From: Microbispora hainanensis
Lineage (GTDB): Bacteria; Actinomycetota; Actinomycetes; Streptosporangiales; Streptosporangiaceae
Assembly: GCF_006874475.1 (NCBI RefSeq)
Contig: NZ_VIRM01000052.1
Span: 1-64,000, forward strand
Direction of reading: 5' to 3'
DNA: 64,000 nucleotides
The stretch's first letter is position 1. Each line of letters starts with the position of its first letter. The notes under the pieces are model-generated. The model saw only the letters and a list, made by a program, of their open reading frames with translations. It was not told the origin of the DNA and made no database searches. Both the position numbers and the translations under genes were made by a program. Of this stretch, positions 28,229-36,954 are shown in pieces.

Positions 28229-28355
28229 CCCAACCTCCCGCTCGGCTTCGAGGGTGGCGCAGCCGGTGTTAGCCGTGGATAAGCCGATCTCGCTTATCCG
28301 CGTTTAGCACCGCCTCCGCTGGAGTTGGGCCCCGTCCCGGGCGAACGCCCTGGAC

Positions 28356-28383
28356 GAGGAGGAACGACAGAGGAGGAACGACC
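28356..28383 (+). repeat. 14-bp tandem duplication that doubles a ribosome binding site
   Basis: GAGGAGGAACGACA (28356-28369) is followed by GAGGAGGAACGACC (28370-28383), just before ATG 28385. Each copy holds a GAGGAGG ribosome binding site; the second has the right spacing to the ATG. It probably arose by duplication and may boost ribosome recruitment. Confidence 0.8.
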
Positions 28384-28384
28384 C

Positions 28385-28900
28385 ATGCGCTCACGACCGC
28401 TGCGCGCCCTGGGCCCGGCATTAGGGCTCGCACTGGCGCTGGCCGGCTGCGGCGCGGCCCCCGCGGACGACGGGATCGCCAGCGCGGGCGGCGCCACGGC
28501 CGGGCCGTCGGCATCGGCGCCGGCCCCGGTGGACCGGCAGGACGCCCAGCTGAAGTTCGCCCAGTGCATGCGCGAGCACGGCGTGGACATGCCCGATCCC
28601 GGTCCGGACGGCCGCGTCCGCATCATGAGCAAGAAGGGCGACCAGGCCGCGACGGAAAAGGCCATGCAGGACTGCCGGCACTTCATGAAGGACGCGATCG
28701 GCGACAAGGCCGGCGGCGGCGATCCCGAGGCGCGCGACCGGATGGTCAAGTTCGCCCAGTGCATGCGCGAGCACGGCATCGACATGCCCGACCCGGACCC
28801 TGGACAGGGGATCCAGATCAGGATCAAGCCGGGCCAGCAGAAGGCGATGGAAGAGGCGCAGAAGGCCTGCGAGGAGTTCGCGCCGGGGAGGAAGCCGTGA
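28385..28900 (+). CDS. Lipoprotein with two internal FAQCMREHG repeats
   Basis: A 171-residue exported lipoprotein. The signal ends LALALAGC, a lipobox with Cys at about residue 22. The mature part has two related blocks, each KFAQCMREHG-DMPDP, near residues 57 and 120, followed by a pattern ending in a second Cys (MQDCRHF; QKACEEF). Such proteins are common next to actinobacterial MacB-type efflux operons, but their function is unknown. The stop overlaps the next gene by 4 bases. It is the first gene of the operon 28385-31966. Confidence 0.85.
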   Translation: MRSRPLRALGPALGLALALAGCGAAPADDGIASAGGATAGPSASAPAPVDRQDAQLKFAQCMREHGVDMPDPGPDGRVRIMSKKGDQAATEKAMQDCRHFMKDAIGDKAGGGDPEARDRMVKFAQCMREHGIDMPDPDPGQGIQIRIKPGQQKAMEEAQKACEEFAPGRKP

Positions 28901-29961
28901 GGAAGGGCCTGGTGATCGCGGGCGCCGGCGTCCTCGCCCTGGCCGCCGCGGGAACGGCCGTCGCCATGGCAGGCGGCGACGGCGCGGGAGCGGCCGAGCC
29001 GTCCCCGCCCCCGGTCCCCGCCACCGCGTCGATCACGCGTCATGACCTGATCGACACCAAGACCGTGGAGGGGGCGCTGACCTACTCCGGCGAGCGGCAG
29101 GTCACCGTCGACGCCGCCGGCACCGTGACCTGGACGCCCGCCGAGGGCGCGGTCGTCCGGCGCGGCCGCCCGCTGCTCAAGGTCGACCGCAGGCCGGTGG
29201 TCCTCATGTACGGATCGCTGCCCATGTACCGCCCGCTGCGGCAGGGCGTCGACGACGGCCCGGACGTCGAGCAGCTCGAACGCAACCTCAAGGTCCTCGG
29301 CTACGGCGACGACCTGACCGTGGACGACCACTTCAGCTACGCCACCTATCTGGCGGTGAAGGAGTGGCAGGACGACGCCGGGCTTCCCGAGACCGGCCAG
29401 GTGGACGCCTCGCAGGTGGTCGTCCTGCCGGCCGCCGCCCGGGTGACCGATACCAAGGTCGAGGTCGGCGACAGGGCCGTCCCCGGGCGTCCGGCCCTCA
29501 CCGTCACGGGCGTACGGCGCCTGGTGCACGTGGACCTGTCCACCGACGACCAGTCGCTGGCCAGGAAGGGCGCCAAGGTCACCGTGGAACTGCCGGGCGG
29601 CGAGCGGGTGGCCGGGAAGATCACCTCGGTCGGCACGGTGGCCGAGGCCGTCACGTCCGGGCAGGGCCAGGACGAGGGCAGCACCATCGACGTCGACATC
29701 ACCTTGAGCAAGACCCCCAAGACGCGCCTCGACAAGGCCCCGGTCGAGGTGGAGCTGGTCAGCGAGCGGCGAAAGAACGTGCTGGCCGTGCCGGTGGAGG
29801 CGCTGCTGGCCCTGCGCGAGGGCGGCTTCGGCGTCGAGGTGGTCGAGGGCGCCTCCACCCGCGTGGTCCCGGTCGAGCTCGGCGCCTTCGGCAGCGGCAT
29901 GGTCGAGATCACCGCGGCCGGGCTCGCCGAGGGCATGAAGGTCGGGGTGCCCGCCACATGA
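28897..29961 (+). CDS. Efflux adaptor (membrane fusion) protein with peptidoglycan-binding domain
   Basis: A 354-residue extracytoplasmic adaptor. An N-terminal membrane anchor (about 1-28) is followed by a lipoyl/barrel part beginning EGALTYSGERQVTV. A peptidoglycan-binding_1 helix bundle follows (GPDVEQLERNLKVLGYGDD), then the barrel and distal domain. It links the ABC transporter to the wall. GTG 28897 overlaps the upstream stop (GTGA) and the gene ends in ATGA with the ATPase gene. Confidence 0.87.
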   Translation: MRKGLVIAGAGVLALAAAGTAVAMAGGDGAGAAEPSPPPVPATASITRHDLIDTKTVEGALTYSGERQVTVDAAGTVTWTPAEGAVVRRGRPLLKVDRRPVVLMYGSLPMYRPLRQGVDDGPDVEQLERNLKVLGYGDDLTVDDHFSYATYLAVKEWQDDAGLPETGQVDASQVVVLPAAARVTDTKVEVGDRAVPGRPALTVTGVRRLVHVDLSTDDQSLARKGAKVTVELPGGERVAGKITSVGTVAEAVTSGQGQDEGSTIDVDITLSKTPKTRLDKAPVEVELVSERRKNVLAVPVEALLALREGGFGVEVVEGASTRVVPVELGAFGSGMVEITAAGLAEGMKVGVPAT

Positions 29962-30773
29962 GCGTCCCGCAGCCCGAGCAGCCCCGCGTGGTGGAGCTGC
30001 GCGAGGTGACCAAGGTGTACGGCGCCGGCGTGCGGGCCCTGCGCGGCGTGGACCTGCTGGTCGAACGCGGCGAGCTGGTCGCCATCGCCGGCCCGTCCGG
30101 CTCCGGCAAGTCGACCCTGCTGCACCTCATCGGGACCCTGGACCGGCCCACCACGGGCACCGTACGGATCGCCGGGCACGACGTGGCCGGCCTGTCCGAC
30201 CGGGAGCTTTCCGCGCTGCGCGCCCGCCACCTGGGCTTCGTCTTCCAGCAGTTCCACCTCGCGCCGGGGGCGAGCGCGCTGGACAACGTCGCCGACGGCC
30301 TGCTCTACACCGGCACGCCGCTGCGGGCACGACGCGAACGCGCGGCCGCCGCCCTGGAGCGGGTGGGCCTCGGCCACCGGCTGGGCCACCGGCCCAGCCA
30401 GCTGTCGGGCGGGGAGCAGCAGCGGGTGGCGGTGGCCCGCGCCGTGGCGGGCGACCCGCCGCTGCTGCTGGCCGACGAGCCGACCGGCAACCTCGACTCG
30501 GCGGCGGGCGCCGAGGTGCTGAACGTCCTGCGCGACCTGTACGCCGCCGGCACCACGATCGTCGTCATCACCCACGACCCCGAGATCGCCGAGTGGTGCC
30601 CCCGGCAGGTGCGCGTACGCGACGGCCGGGTCGTCGCCGACGCCGGGGCGGGCGCCGGACGCCGCCCGCCCGGGCCCAACCCCAAGACGGCATCCGGCCC
30701 CGCAGCGCCGCCCGGCTTCGAGAATGTGCCGGGTGCCGAAACGGCGGGGGCGGCGAAGGGAGCACCACGATGA
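29958..30773 (+). CDS. ABC transporter ATP-binding protein, MacB/LolD type
   Basis: A 271-residue ATPase. Walker A is GPSGSGKSTL near 44-53, the Q-loop lies in FVFQQFHL, the signature is LSGGEQQRVAVARA, and Walker B is LLLADEPTGNLDS. An H-switch HD (VVITHD) follows. A proline/alanine-rich tail of about 45 residues extends past the domain. It powers the permease encoded immediately downstream, with 4-base overlaps on both sides. Confidence 0.94.
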   Translation: MSVPQPEQPRVVELREVTKVYGAGVRALRGVDLLVERGELVAIAGPSGSGKSTLLHLIGTLDRPTTGTVRIAGHDVAGLSDRELSALRARHLGFVFQQFHLAPGASALDNVADGLLYTGTPLRARRERAAAALERVGLGHRLGHRPSQLSGGEQQRVAVARAVAGDPPLLLADEPTGNLDSAAGAEVLNVLRDLYAAGTTIVVITHDPEIAEWCPRQVRVRDGRVVADAGAGAGRRPPGPNPKTASGPAAPPGFENVPGAETAGAAKGAPR

Positions 30774-31966
30774 CAGGTCAGCGGCTGACCCCCGCCCGGC
30801 TCGGGCCGTCCGACGTCCTGCGGACCGGCGCGGCCGGGCTGCGCACCCGCCCCGCGCGGGTGGTCCTGTCGGCGCTCGGCATCGCCATCGGGATCGCCAC
30901 CATGATCGCGGTGCTGGGCATCTCGTCGTCTTCCCGCGAGCAGCTGCTGCGCCAGCTCGACCGGCTCGGCACCAACCTGCTGACCGTCGCGCCGGGGCAG
31001 ACGATGTTCGGCGAGCAGGCCAAGCTGCCCGTGGAGGCGCTCGGCATGGTCCGGCGCATCGGGCCGGTGCGCACCGCCTCGGCCACCGGCACGGTCGGCA
31101 CCACCATCCGGCGCACCGACCGCATCCCCAAGGCCGTGACCGGCGGCATCGCCGTCCAGGCCGCGACCGCCGACCTGCTCACCACCCTGGAGGGCCGGGT
31201 CGTCACGGGCGCCTGGCTGAACGCCGCCACCGAGACGCGGCCCGCCGTCGTGCTGGGCGCCAAGGCCGCGCAGCGGCTCGGCATCACCAGGACGGGCGTA
31301 CAGGTCTGGATGGGCGAACGGTGGTTCACCGTCGTCGGCGTCCTCGGCGCGATGCCGCTCGCCCCGGAGATCGAGCGCTCGGCGCTCGTCGGGTTCCCGG
31401 CCGCAGAGAAATACCTGGGCTTCGACGGTCACCCGACGACCATCTACGAGCGATCCGCCGAGGAGTCGGTGGAGGCCGTACGCGCCGTGCTGCCGCGCAC
31501 GGTCAACCCGGAGAACCCGGAGGAGGTCACGGTCAGCAGGCCCTCCGACGCGCTGGCGGCCCGGGCGGCGGCCGCGAGCGCGTTCACCAACCTGCTGCTC
31601 GGGCTCGGCGCGGTCGCGCTGCTGGTCGGCGGGGTCGGCGTGGCCAACACCATGGTGATCTCGGTGCTGGAGCGGCGCAAGGAGATCGGCCTGCGCCGCT
31701 CGCTGGGCGCCACCCGCGGCCAGGTGCGGCTGCAGTTCCTCGCCGAGTCGCTGCTGCTGTCGGCGCTCGGCGGGGTCGCGGGGGCCGTGCTGGGCGGCCT
31801 GGCCACCGCCGGCTACGCGCTGTCGCGCGGCTGGCCGCCGGTGGTCCCGCCCTGGGCGTTCGCGGGCGCCGTCGGCGCCACGCTCGTCATCGGCACCCTC
31901 GCCGGTCTCTATCCGGCGATGCGCGCGGCCCGTCTGTCGCCGACGGTGGCGCTGGCCACCACCTGA
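30770..31966 (+). CDS. ABC transporter permease, MacB/FtsX type
   Basis: A 398-residue permease. Helix one (about 27-52) is followed by a large extracytoplasmic MacB-type periplasmic core domain (about 55-260). Three helices follow, around LLLGLGAVALLVGGVGVANT, LLLSALGGVAGAVLGGL and FAGAVGATLVIGTLAGLYP. RRKEIGLRRSLGATRGQV is the conserved coupling motif. With the adaptor and ATPase it forms a tripartite-like exporter for peptides, lipids or drugs. Confidence 0.93.
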   Translation: MTGQRLTPARLGPSDVLRTGAAGLRTRPARVVLSALGIAIGIATMIAVLGISSSSREQLLRQLDRLGTNLLTVAPGQTMFGEQAKLPVEALGMVRRIGPVRTASATGTVGTTIRRTDRIPKAVTGGIAVQAATADLLTTLEGRVVTGAWLNAATETRPAVVLGAKAAQRLGITRTGVQVWMGERWFTVVGVLGAMPLAPEIERSALVGFPAAEKYLGFDGHPTTIYERSAEESVEAVRAVLPRTVNPENPEEVTVSRPSDALAARAAAASAFTNLLLGLGAVALLVGGVGVANTMVISVLERRKEIGLRRSLGATRGQVRLQFLAESLLLSALGGVAGAVLGGLATAGYALSRGWPPVVPPWAFAGAVGATLVIGTLAGLYPAMRAARLSPTVALATT

Positions 31967-31970
31967 CGGG

Positions 31971-33323
31971 TCACCTCCAGCCGGCCGGGTCGACGCCGCC
32001 CGGCACCGGGGCCGCCGGATCGTACGGCTCACGCGTGAAGATGAACGTGTTGAGGTCGAGGTGGGTCGCCCCGCCGGGGGAGCGGACCACCCGCAGGGTC
32101 TCCCCAGCGTAGTAGCCGTCGAGCCCCAGCCAGGTGCCGTCGGCCCGGGCGGCGAACCGGGAGGCCCGGCCCTGCCCGCTCACCGGGGTCAGCGACAGGC
32201 CCCGCTGCGGCAGGACCCGCAGCACGTACGGCGTCGGCCCCCAATACCACGGCCCGGTCAGCGCCAGCAGGTCCTCGTCCACCGGGGAGGGCGACCACTC
32301 GGCCGGCAGCGGCGGCTCGTGCTCGGCCAGGATGTCCAGCAGGGAGGTGTCGAGGTTGCGCACCCCCGAGGTGGTGTTGGCCATCCACAGCACGGCCGTG
32401 CCGTCGGCGGGGTCGGCCCACACGGTGGCCAGGAAGCCGGGCATCGACCCGGTGTGACCGGCCAGCCGGCGCGGGCCGCCGGGCCCGGTGTGCCGGGCGA
32501 GCTGGAGGCCCAGCCCGTAGCCGCGGGTCCAGGTGTCGCCGTCGTCCACCACGGCCGGCTCGCGCATCTCGGCGACCGTGGCCGGGCGCAGCACCTCGCC
32601 GGTGTCGCCGCCGATGAAGGCCGCCCACCGGGCCAGGTCGGCGGCCGTGGACCACATCTGCCCGGCCGGGGCCATCGCGCCGTGGTCGTTCTCCGGCTCC
32701 GGCAGCAGCGTGTCGGCCCACGGGTGCACGGCATAGCCGGTGGCGTGCGGCGCACGGGGACGCGGGGTCGTGTCGCGCATGCCGAGCGGCTCCAGGATCT
32801 CCTCGCGTACGGCCTCGTCCCACGGCGCCGACCGCTTGCGCGCGACCAGCTCGCCGAGCAGGGCGAACCCGAGGTTGGAGTAGTGGTAGCGGCGGCCGGG
32901 CCGGTGCCGGGCCGACTCGGGGCCGAGCGCGGCGATCAGGTCGGCCACCGGCACGCCCGGGGTGCGCTCCCACCACTGGCCGGGAGACTCGGCGGTCAGC
33001 CCGCCGCTGTGGGACAGCAGCTGGGCGACCGTGACGTCGCCCAGCGGGGTGCCGGGCACGTGCTTGTCGAGGGGGTCCAGCAGGTCGAGCCTGCCCTCGT
33101 CGCGCAGCCGCATGACGACGGTCGCGACGAAGGTCTTGGTGATGGATCCGATGCGGTACTGAGTGTCCCGCGTGGGCGGCTCACCGCCGACCCGGCCGCG
33201 CGCCCCGAACCAGGCGATCTCGCCGCCCCGCACGATCGCCGCCACCACCGACGGCAGCCGTGCCTCGGCCTGCTCGGCCGCCAGCCGGCGCAGCAGTGCG
33301 CGGGCCGTCCCCTCCAGCACCAT
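31971..33323 (-). CDS. Serine hydrolase, beta-lactamase/class C fold
   Basis: A 450-residue enzyme. The catalytic SITK motif (IGSITKTF) is near residue 60 and YSN near residue 150. HTGS near 280 stands in for the third active-site motif. A C-terminal beta-sandwich of about 100 residues follows, as in DD-peptidase/esterase relatives. No signal peptide is seen, so it acts in the cytosol. ATG 33323 is chosen for AAAGGGGA upstream. It ends 4 bases from the convergent permease gene. Confidence 0.88.
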   Translation of the reverse strand: MVLEGTARALLRRLAAEQAEARLPSVVAAIVRGGEIAWFGARGRVGGEPPTRDTQYRIGSITKTFVATVVMRLRDEGRLDLLDPLDKHVPGTPLGDVTVAQLLSHSGGLTAESPGQWWERTPGVPVADLIAALGPESARHRPGRRYHYSNLGFALLGELVARKRSAPWDEAVREEILEPLGMRDTTPRPRAPHATGYAVHPWADTLLPEPENDHGAMAPAGQMWSTAADLARWAAFIGGDTGEVLRPATVAEMREPAVVDDGDTWTRGYGLGLQLARHTGPGGPRRLAGHTGSMPGFLATVWADPADGTAVLWMANTTSGVRNLDTSLLDILAEHEPPLPAEWSPSPVDEDLLALTGPWYWGPTPYVLRVLPQRGLSLTPVSGQGRASRFAARADGTWLGLDGYYAGETLRVVRSPGGATHLDLNTFIFTREPYDPAAPVPGGVDPAGWR

Positions 33324-33426
33324 TTTTGGTCGTCCCCTTTCCGTGATCCGCACCAGGCTAGCGTTCCGCCGCCCGCGCGGCCCGGGACTCCGCCCAGCCC
33401 GCGCACAGCTCGGGAAGGCCGGGCTC

Positions 33427-34374
33427 TCAGCCGCTGAGCCACCGGCCGATCTCGGCGCCGACCTGCGCCTTCACCTCCGCAGGGGCGAAGCTGCACGCGA
33501 CCGAGGCACGGGCCAGGTCCGCCAGCTCGGCGTCGCTGCAGCCGAAGACCTCCCGGGCGCGCTGGTATTCCGCCGCCAGCGAGGTCTCCCCGTCCGTGTT
33601 CACGGTGACCGTCAGACCGGCCTCGACCAGGCGCGGCAGCGGGTGCCCGGCCAGCGAGGGGACCAGCCCGAGCAGGACGTTGGAGGAGGGGCAGACCTCC
33701 AGCGGCACGCGGCGTTCGCGCAGCTCGGCCACCAGATCCGGATCCTCCAGCACCCGGATGCCATGGCCGATCCGCTCCGCGTGCCCCACCGTCAACGCCT
33801 CGCGCACGCTGGCCGGGCCTGCCGTCTCCCCAGCGTGGTGCACCAGGTGCACCCCCGCCTCGCGGGCGGCCTGGAACACCTCGGCGAACGGCGCCGCCGG
33901 GTGGGACTCGTCCCCGGCCAGCCCGATGGCGATCACCTGCGGGTGCCGTACGGCCAGCTTGAGACTGTGCCACAGCCGTTCGGCGGGACGGCGGCGGGAG
34001 TGGTCCAGGATCACCCGGGTCCGGATGCCGTACCGCTCCTCGCCGGTGGCGAGTCCCTCCAGCACGGCCTCCAGCGGCATGTCCGGATCGCCGAGACGCT
34101 CGCCGTGAGCCGCCGCGGTGAAGGTGACCTCCGCGTAGCGAACCCCGTGGGCGGCCTCGTCCTGGCAGAACTCCTCGGCGATGCGGCGGAAGTGCCCCGG
34201 CTCGCGCAGCAGCGCCCGCACCCCGGCGCGCTGGTCGGCGAACTCCCGGAAGTCCCGGAACGGCCGGTCCTGCACCGGCGGCTCGCCGCCCAGCTCGCGG
34301 ATCGTCGCGGGACGCACGGTGCTTTCCAGGTGAGTGTGCAGGTGAGCCTTGGGCAGCAGACGGAGGTCTCTCAC
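33427..34374 (-). CDS. Adenosine deaminase-family amidohydrolase
   Basis: A 315-residue TIM-barrel metallohydrolase. The metal site has HLHTHLE near the N-terminus and the acid/base HAGET near 175. Later SLAGHPLPRLVEAGLTVTVN leads to NTDGE, where standard adenosine deaminases have Asp followed by Asp or Asn. The metal-ligand Asp is kept, but the substrate-contacting neighbour is Gly, so the substrate may not be adenosine. GTG 34374 or 34383 could be the start; the family normally begins with RDLRLLPKAHLHTH. Confidence 0.82.
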   Translation of the reverse strand: MRDLRLLPKAHLHTHLESTVRPATIRELGGEPPVQDRPFRDFREFADQRAGVRALLREPGHFRRIAEEFCQDEAAHGVRYAEVTFTAAAHGERLGDPDMPLEAVLEGLATGEERYGIRTRVILDHSRRRPAERLWHSLKLAVRHPQVIAIGLAGDESHPAAPFAEVFQAAREAGVHLVHHAGETAGPASVREALTVGHAERIGHGIRVLEDPDLVAELRERRVPLEVCPSSNVLLGLVPSLAGHPLPRLVEAGLTVTVNTDGETSLAAEYQRAREVFGCSDAELADLARASVACSFAPAEVKAQVGAEIGRWLSG

Positions 34375-34418
34375 CGGCAGCACCCTAGGCAATCGGCGCC
34401 CGCGGCACCCACACATTT

Positions 34419-34580
34419 TCGAGCGCGGCCACGGCCGCCCCGCTCGGGGTGGCGGTCGCTGTGGGCAATGTGCTGCTGCCGAGCCTGATCAAGCGCGATT
34501 TCTTTACAGAGTGGGTGTGCTGAGCAGTGCGTGCGCCACGGTGATGGGGGCTGTCGCTGTGGTGTCGACGAGTGATCCGG
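34419..34580 (+). pseudogene. MFS transporter (CynX/NimT type) internal remnant, frameshifted
   Basis: One frame reads PLGVAVAVGNVLLPSLIKRD and then stops at 34521. A second frame from about 34507 continues with RVGVLSSACATVMGAVAVVS. Together they match the stretch GNVL-P-L-KRDFP-RVG-TG-YATVMG of cyanate-transporter-like MFS proteins. The rest of the gene is missing on both sides. It lies between the deaminase and hydrolase genes. Confidence 0.6.
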
Positions 34581-34596
34581 CGACCGAGCGTCCGCC

Positions 34597-35448
34597 TTAT
34601 CGTCCCAGGAGGAACGGCAGTGCCTGCTCGGCCACGACCGGGCCCGCTTTTGGTTCCGTCGGGGACAGATGGCCGAGGCCGTCGATGGTTGTGAGAGTGG
34701 CGTGGGGAAGGGTGTCGCGGAGCATGGCGAACTCCGCTCGGTGCTCGGGCTTGGAGCGGCCGCCGACGAGGAGCAGCACGGGGGCGGTGACGTCTTTGAA
34801 CTCGGCGAGGCGGCCGTACTGGGCGGCGAGCTGTTCGTGTTCGGCCAGACAGGCTCCCAGAAGGGGCCGCATCCGCTGCCAGGCCGGTCCGCGGAAGACG
34901 ATGCGCAAGACCATGCGCAGGTACCAGTGCGGCAGTTTGGTCATGAAGTCCGGTGCGCCGCCGGAGCCTCGGATGAAGTGGACGAAAGCCCCGTAGTGGT
35001 CGCCGGCGGCCAGCCGTTCCCGGAAGGGGGCCATCCAGGCGGTGGGGACGGGGGAGCAGGGCACTCCTGGCTCGTAGACCGCGATGCGGTCGAACAGCGG
35101 GAAGGAGCGTGCGGTCTCCAGGACGACCAGACCGCCGTAGCTGTGCCCGAAGGCCAGGCGGGCCCCGGTCGCGGCCTGGACGGCGCGTAGGTCCTCGACT
35201 TCCTTGGCCAGGGAATACTCCGGTCCCTGGGGGCCGCTGGCGCCGCGTCCGCGCCGGTCGACGACGTGCACGGTGAAGGAGCGGGCCAGCAGGCGGGCCG
35301 GCGGCAGGTAGTCGTCAGAGGTGCGAAGGTTGCCGCCGACCACGATCAGGTCCGGTCCTGCGCCCAGGGTCCGGTAGCCGATCACGGTGCCATCGGCCGA
35401 AACTGCCGTGTGCTCGTGTAAGGGCGGAATATCGGTGTTCCGGCTCAC
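34597..35448 (-). CDS. Alpha/beta hydrolase
   Basis: A 283-residue hydrolase. The nucleophile elbow is GHSYGG near 101, preceded by VDRRGRGASG. The acid is probably in the LLVGGRSKPEH region, and the His is in GLGHLSPTEP near the end. It overlaps the upstream MarR gene by 4 bases and is co-transcribed, so its expression is under that repressor. The substrate is unknown. Confidence 0.9.
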   Translation of the reverse strand: MSRNTDIPPLHEHTAVSADGTVIGYRTLGAGPDLIVVGGNLRTSDDYLPPARLLARSFTVHVVDRRGRGASGPQGPEYSLAKEVEDLRAVQAATGARLAFGHSYGGLVVLETARSFPLFDRIAVYEPGVPCSPVPTAWMAPFRERLAAGDHYGAFVHFIRGSGGAPDFMTKLPHWYLRMVLRIVFRGPAWQRMRPLLGACLAEHEQLAAQYGRLAEFKDVTAPVLLLVGGRSKPEHRAEFAMLRDTLPHATLTTIDGLGHLSPTEPKAGPVVAEQALPFLLGR

Positions 35449-35882
35449 TTGCCCGCCTCCCGCTCCAGCCGGTCGAACGTGGTCAGCAGCCGCGCGGTGT
35501 GCTCGGCGTACTCGGCGTACGGCACGCCGCTCTCGGCGACGACGGCGGCGAGCCGGTCTTCGAACTCCTGCCGGATCGAGGCCACCCGCCGCTTCCCCTC
35601 GTCGGTGAGGCTCAGCCGCCGGCGGTTGCCCCCGGCGGGGTCGGGCTGGACGTCGAGGAGGCCGTCGGCGGCCAGGACACCGGTCATGCGGCTCACCGAC
35701 GGCTCGGTCACGCCGAGGTAGTCGGCGAGGGTCCGCTGCGTCGAGGCGCCCAGTTCTCCCACCAGGGTCAGCGCCAGGAACCGGCTGTAGGAGATGCCGT
35801 GCTCGGCCCGGAGGATCCGGTCGGCGGCCCGGTCCAGCCGGGCGGTGAGCACGTGCAGGTTGAGGCTGAGGTTCCGTTCCAT
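35445..35882 (-). CDS. MarR-family transcriptional repressor
   Basis: A 145-residue winged-helix regulator. TLADYLGVTEPSVSRMTGVL is the recognition part, and NRRRLSLTDEGKRRVA forms the wing. It is the first gene of a two-gene unit with the alpha/beta hydrolase. Two identical palindromes directly upstream of its start codon suggest tight autoregulation. Confidence 0.9.
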   Translation of the reverse strand: MERNLSLNLHVLTARLDRAADRILRAEHGISYSRFLALTLVGELGASTQRTLADYLGVTEPSVSRMTGVLAADGLLDVQPDPAGGNRRRLSLTDEGKRRVASIRQEFEDRLAAVVAESGVPYAEYAEHTARLLTTFDRLEREAGK

Positions 35883-35885
35883 GGC

Positions 35886-35909
35886 GCTAACTTAGCAAGC
35901 TAACTTAGC
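35886..35909. promoter_or_regulatory. Paired MarR operator
   Basis: GCTAACTTAGC occurs twice (35886-35896 and 35899-35909). Each copy is a perfect 5-1-5 palindrome, with centres 13 bases apart. The first begins 4 bases before the MarR start codon, so binding would block both promoter and translation start region. The AT-rich sites stand out from the background. Confidence 0.8.
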
Positions 35910-36051
35910 CAGAGCAAGATGCAGGCGTTCGTACGCGACGGGCGGCCGCCGGTGCGGCGCGGCCGCACCGAGGAAGCACGCCGGTGGCGGGCATGGCACG
36001 CTGGTGCGGCTTGTCGCGCGAGATCGAATCCTCGTGGGCCACACTGAGCCC

Positions 36052-36954
36052 ATGGAATACGTCGGCCGGGTGCCCGCGCCGCCGCTCGACCAGTTCATCG
36101 ACGACGTCTACTGCCTGACCGGGGTGCCGCGACACCGCAGGATGAACGTCCCCCCGATGCCGTCGGCACACCTGTTCATCAACCTGGGCGAACCCGCCCG
36201 CCTGTGGGATTCCGACCCTTCGGTGCCGCCGGAAGTGTTCACCGATGGCTGGTTCATGGGTGTATGGACCAGGCGTTTCCTCTTCGAGCACCCCGCACGG
36301 GTGCGGCTCGTCGGGGTGCACTTCAAGCCTTGGGGGATGTCGGTGGGCACAGTGATCATGCACAACGCGGTGTCGGTTGACGGGTTCATCGCCGACGCGA
36401 ACGACGACGTCGGGCCACTCCACGATTGGTACTTCAACGGGGACACCCCGATCGCCGGAGGCGGCGACCAGCAGTACGACCATTCCGGCGCCGGAAGCGG
36501 CTTCAAGCTCTCCCGCGCATCGGCGGAGTACGTCCGGCCGATATGGGAGGCGGTCGGCGCGATCGTGATGGGCCGCGCGCTGTTCGACCTGGTGAACGGC
36601 TGGGAGGGCCGGCCGCCGGCAGGTGACCACGTGATCGTGGTGTCCCACCGGCCCAAGCCCGAGGGTTGGCACCCCGAGGCGTCGTACCACTTCGTCGACG
36701 ACGTGACGGCTGCGATCGACAAGGCCCAGGAGCTCGCCGGGGAGCGAATCGTCAGCGTGAACGCCGGTGACGTGGGCGGCCAGATCCTCACGGCCGGCCT
36801 CGTGGACGAGGTGGCGATGGACGTGGTGCCGGTGGTGTTCGGGTCGGGCAAACGCTACTTCGGCGGCATCGACGGGCAGCATCTGCTGGAGGGCCCCCAC
36901 GTGGTCACCCAGGGCGACGGTGTGCTGCACCTGAGGTTCAAGGTACGCCGCTAG
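36052..36954 (+). CDS. Fusion of an AraC-type sensor domain with a RibD/dihydrofolate reductase-like domain
   Basis: A 300-residue protein. Residues 1-97 (MEYVGRVPAPPLDQFIDDVY to VRLVGVHFKPWGMS) match the N-terminal domain of AraC regulators of the DUF6597 type, which should be followed by a helix-turn-helix. Instead residue 98 begins GTVIMHNAVSVDGFIADAND, the exact start of a RibD C-terminal/DHFR-like reductase, which is complete to LHLRFKVRR. The join is in frame at about 36343. It may be a new fusion or a deletion that removed the AraC output domain. The reductase half looks functional. Confidence 0.8.
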   Translation: MEYVGRVPAPPLDQFIDDVYCLTGVPRHRRMNVPPMPSAHLFINLGEPARLWDSDPSVPPEVFTDGWFMGVWTRRFLFEHPARVRLVGVHFKPWGMSVGTVIMHNAVSVDGFIADANDDVGPLHDWYFNGDTPIAGGGDQQYDHSGAGSGFKLSRASAEYVRPIWEAVGAIVMGRALFDLVNGWEGRPPAGDHVIVVSHRPKPEGWHPEASYHFVDDVTAAIDKAQELAGERIVSVNAGDVGGQILTAGLVDEVAMDVVPVVFGSGKRYFGGIDGQHLLEGPHVVTQGDGVLHLRFKVRR

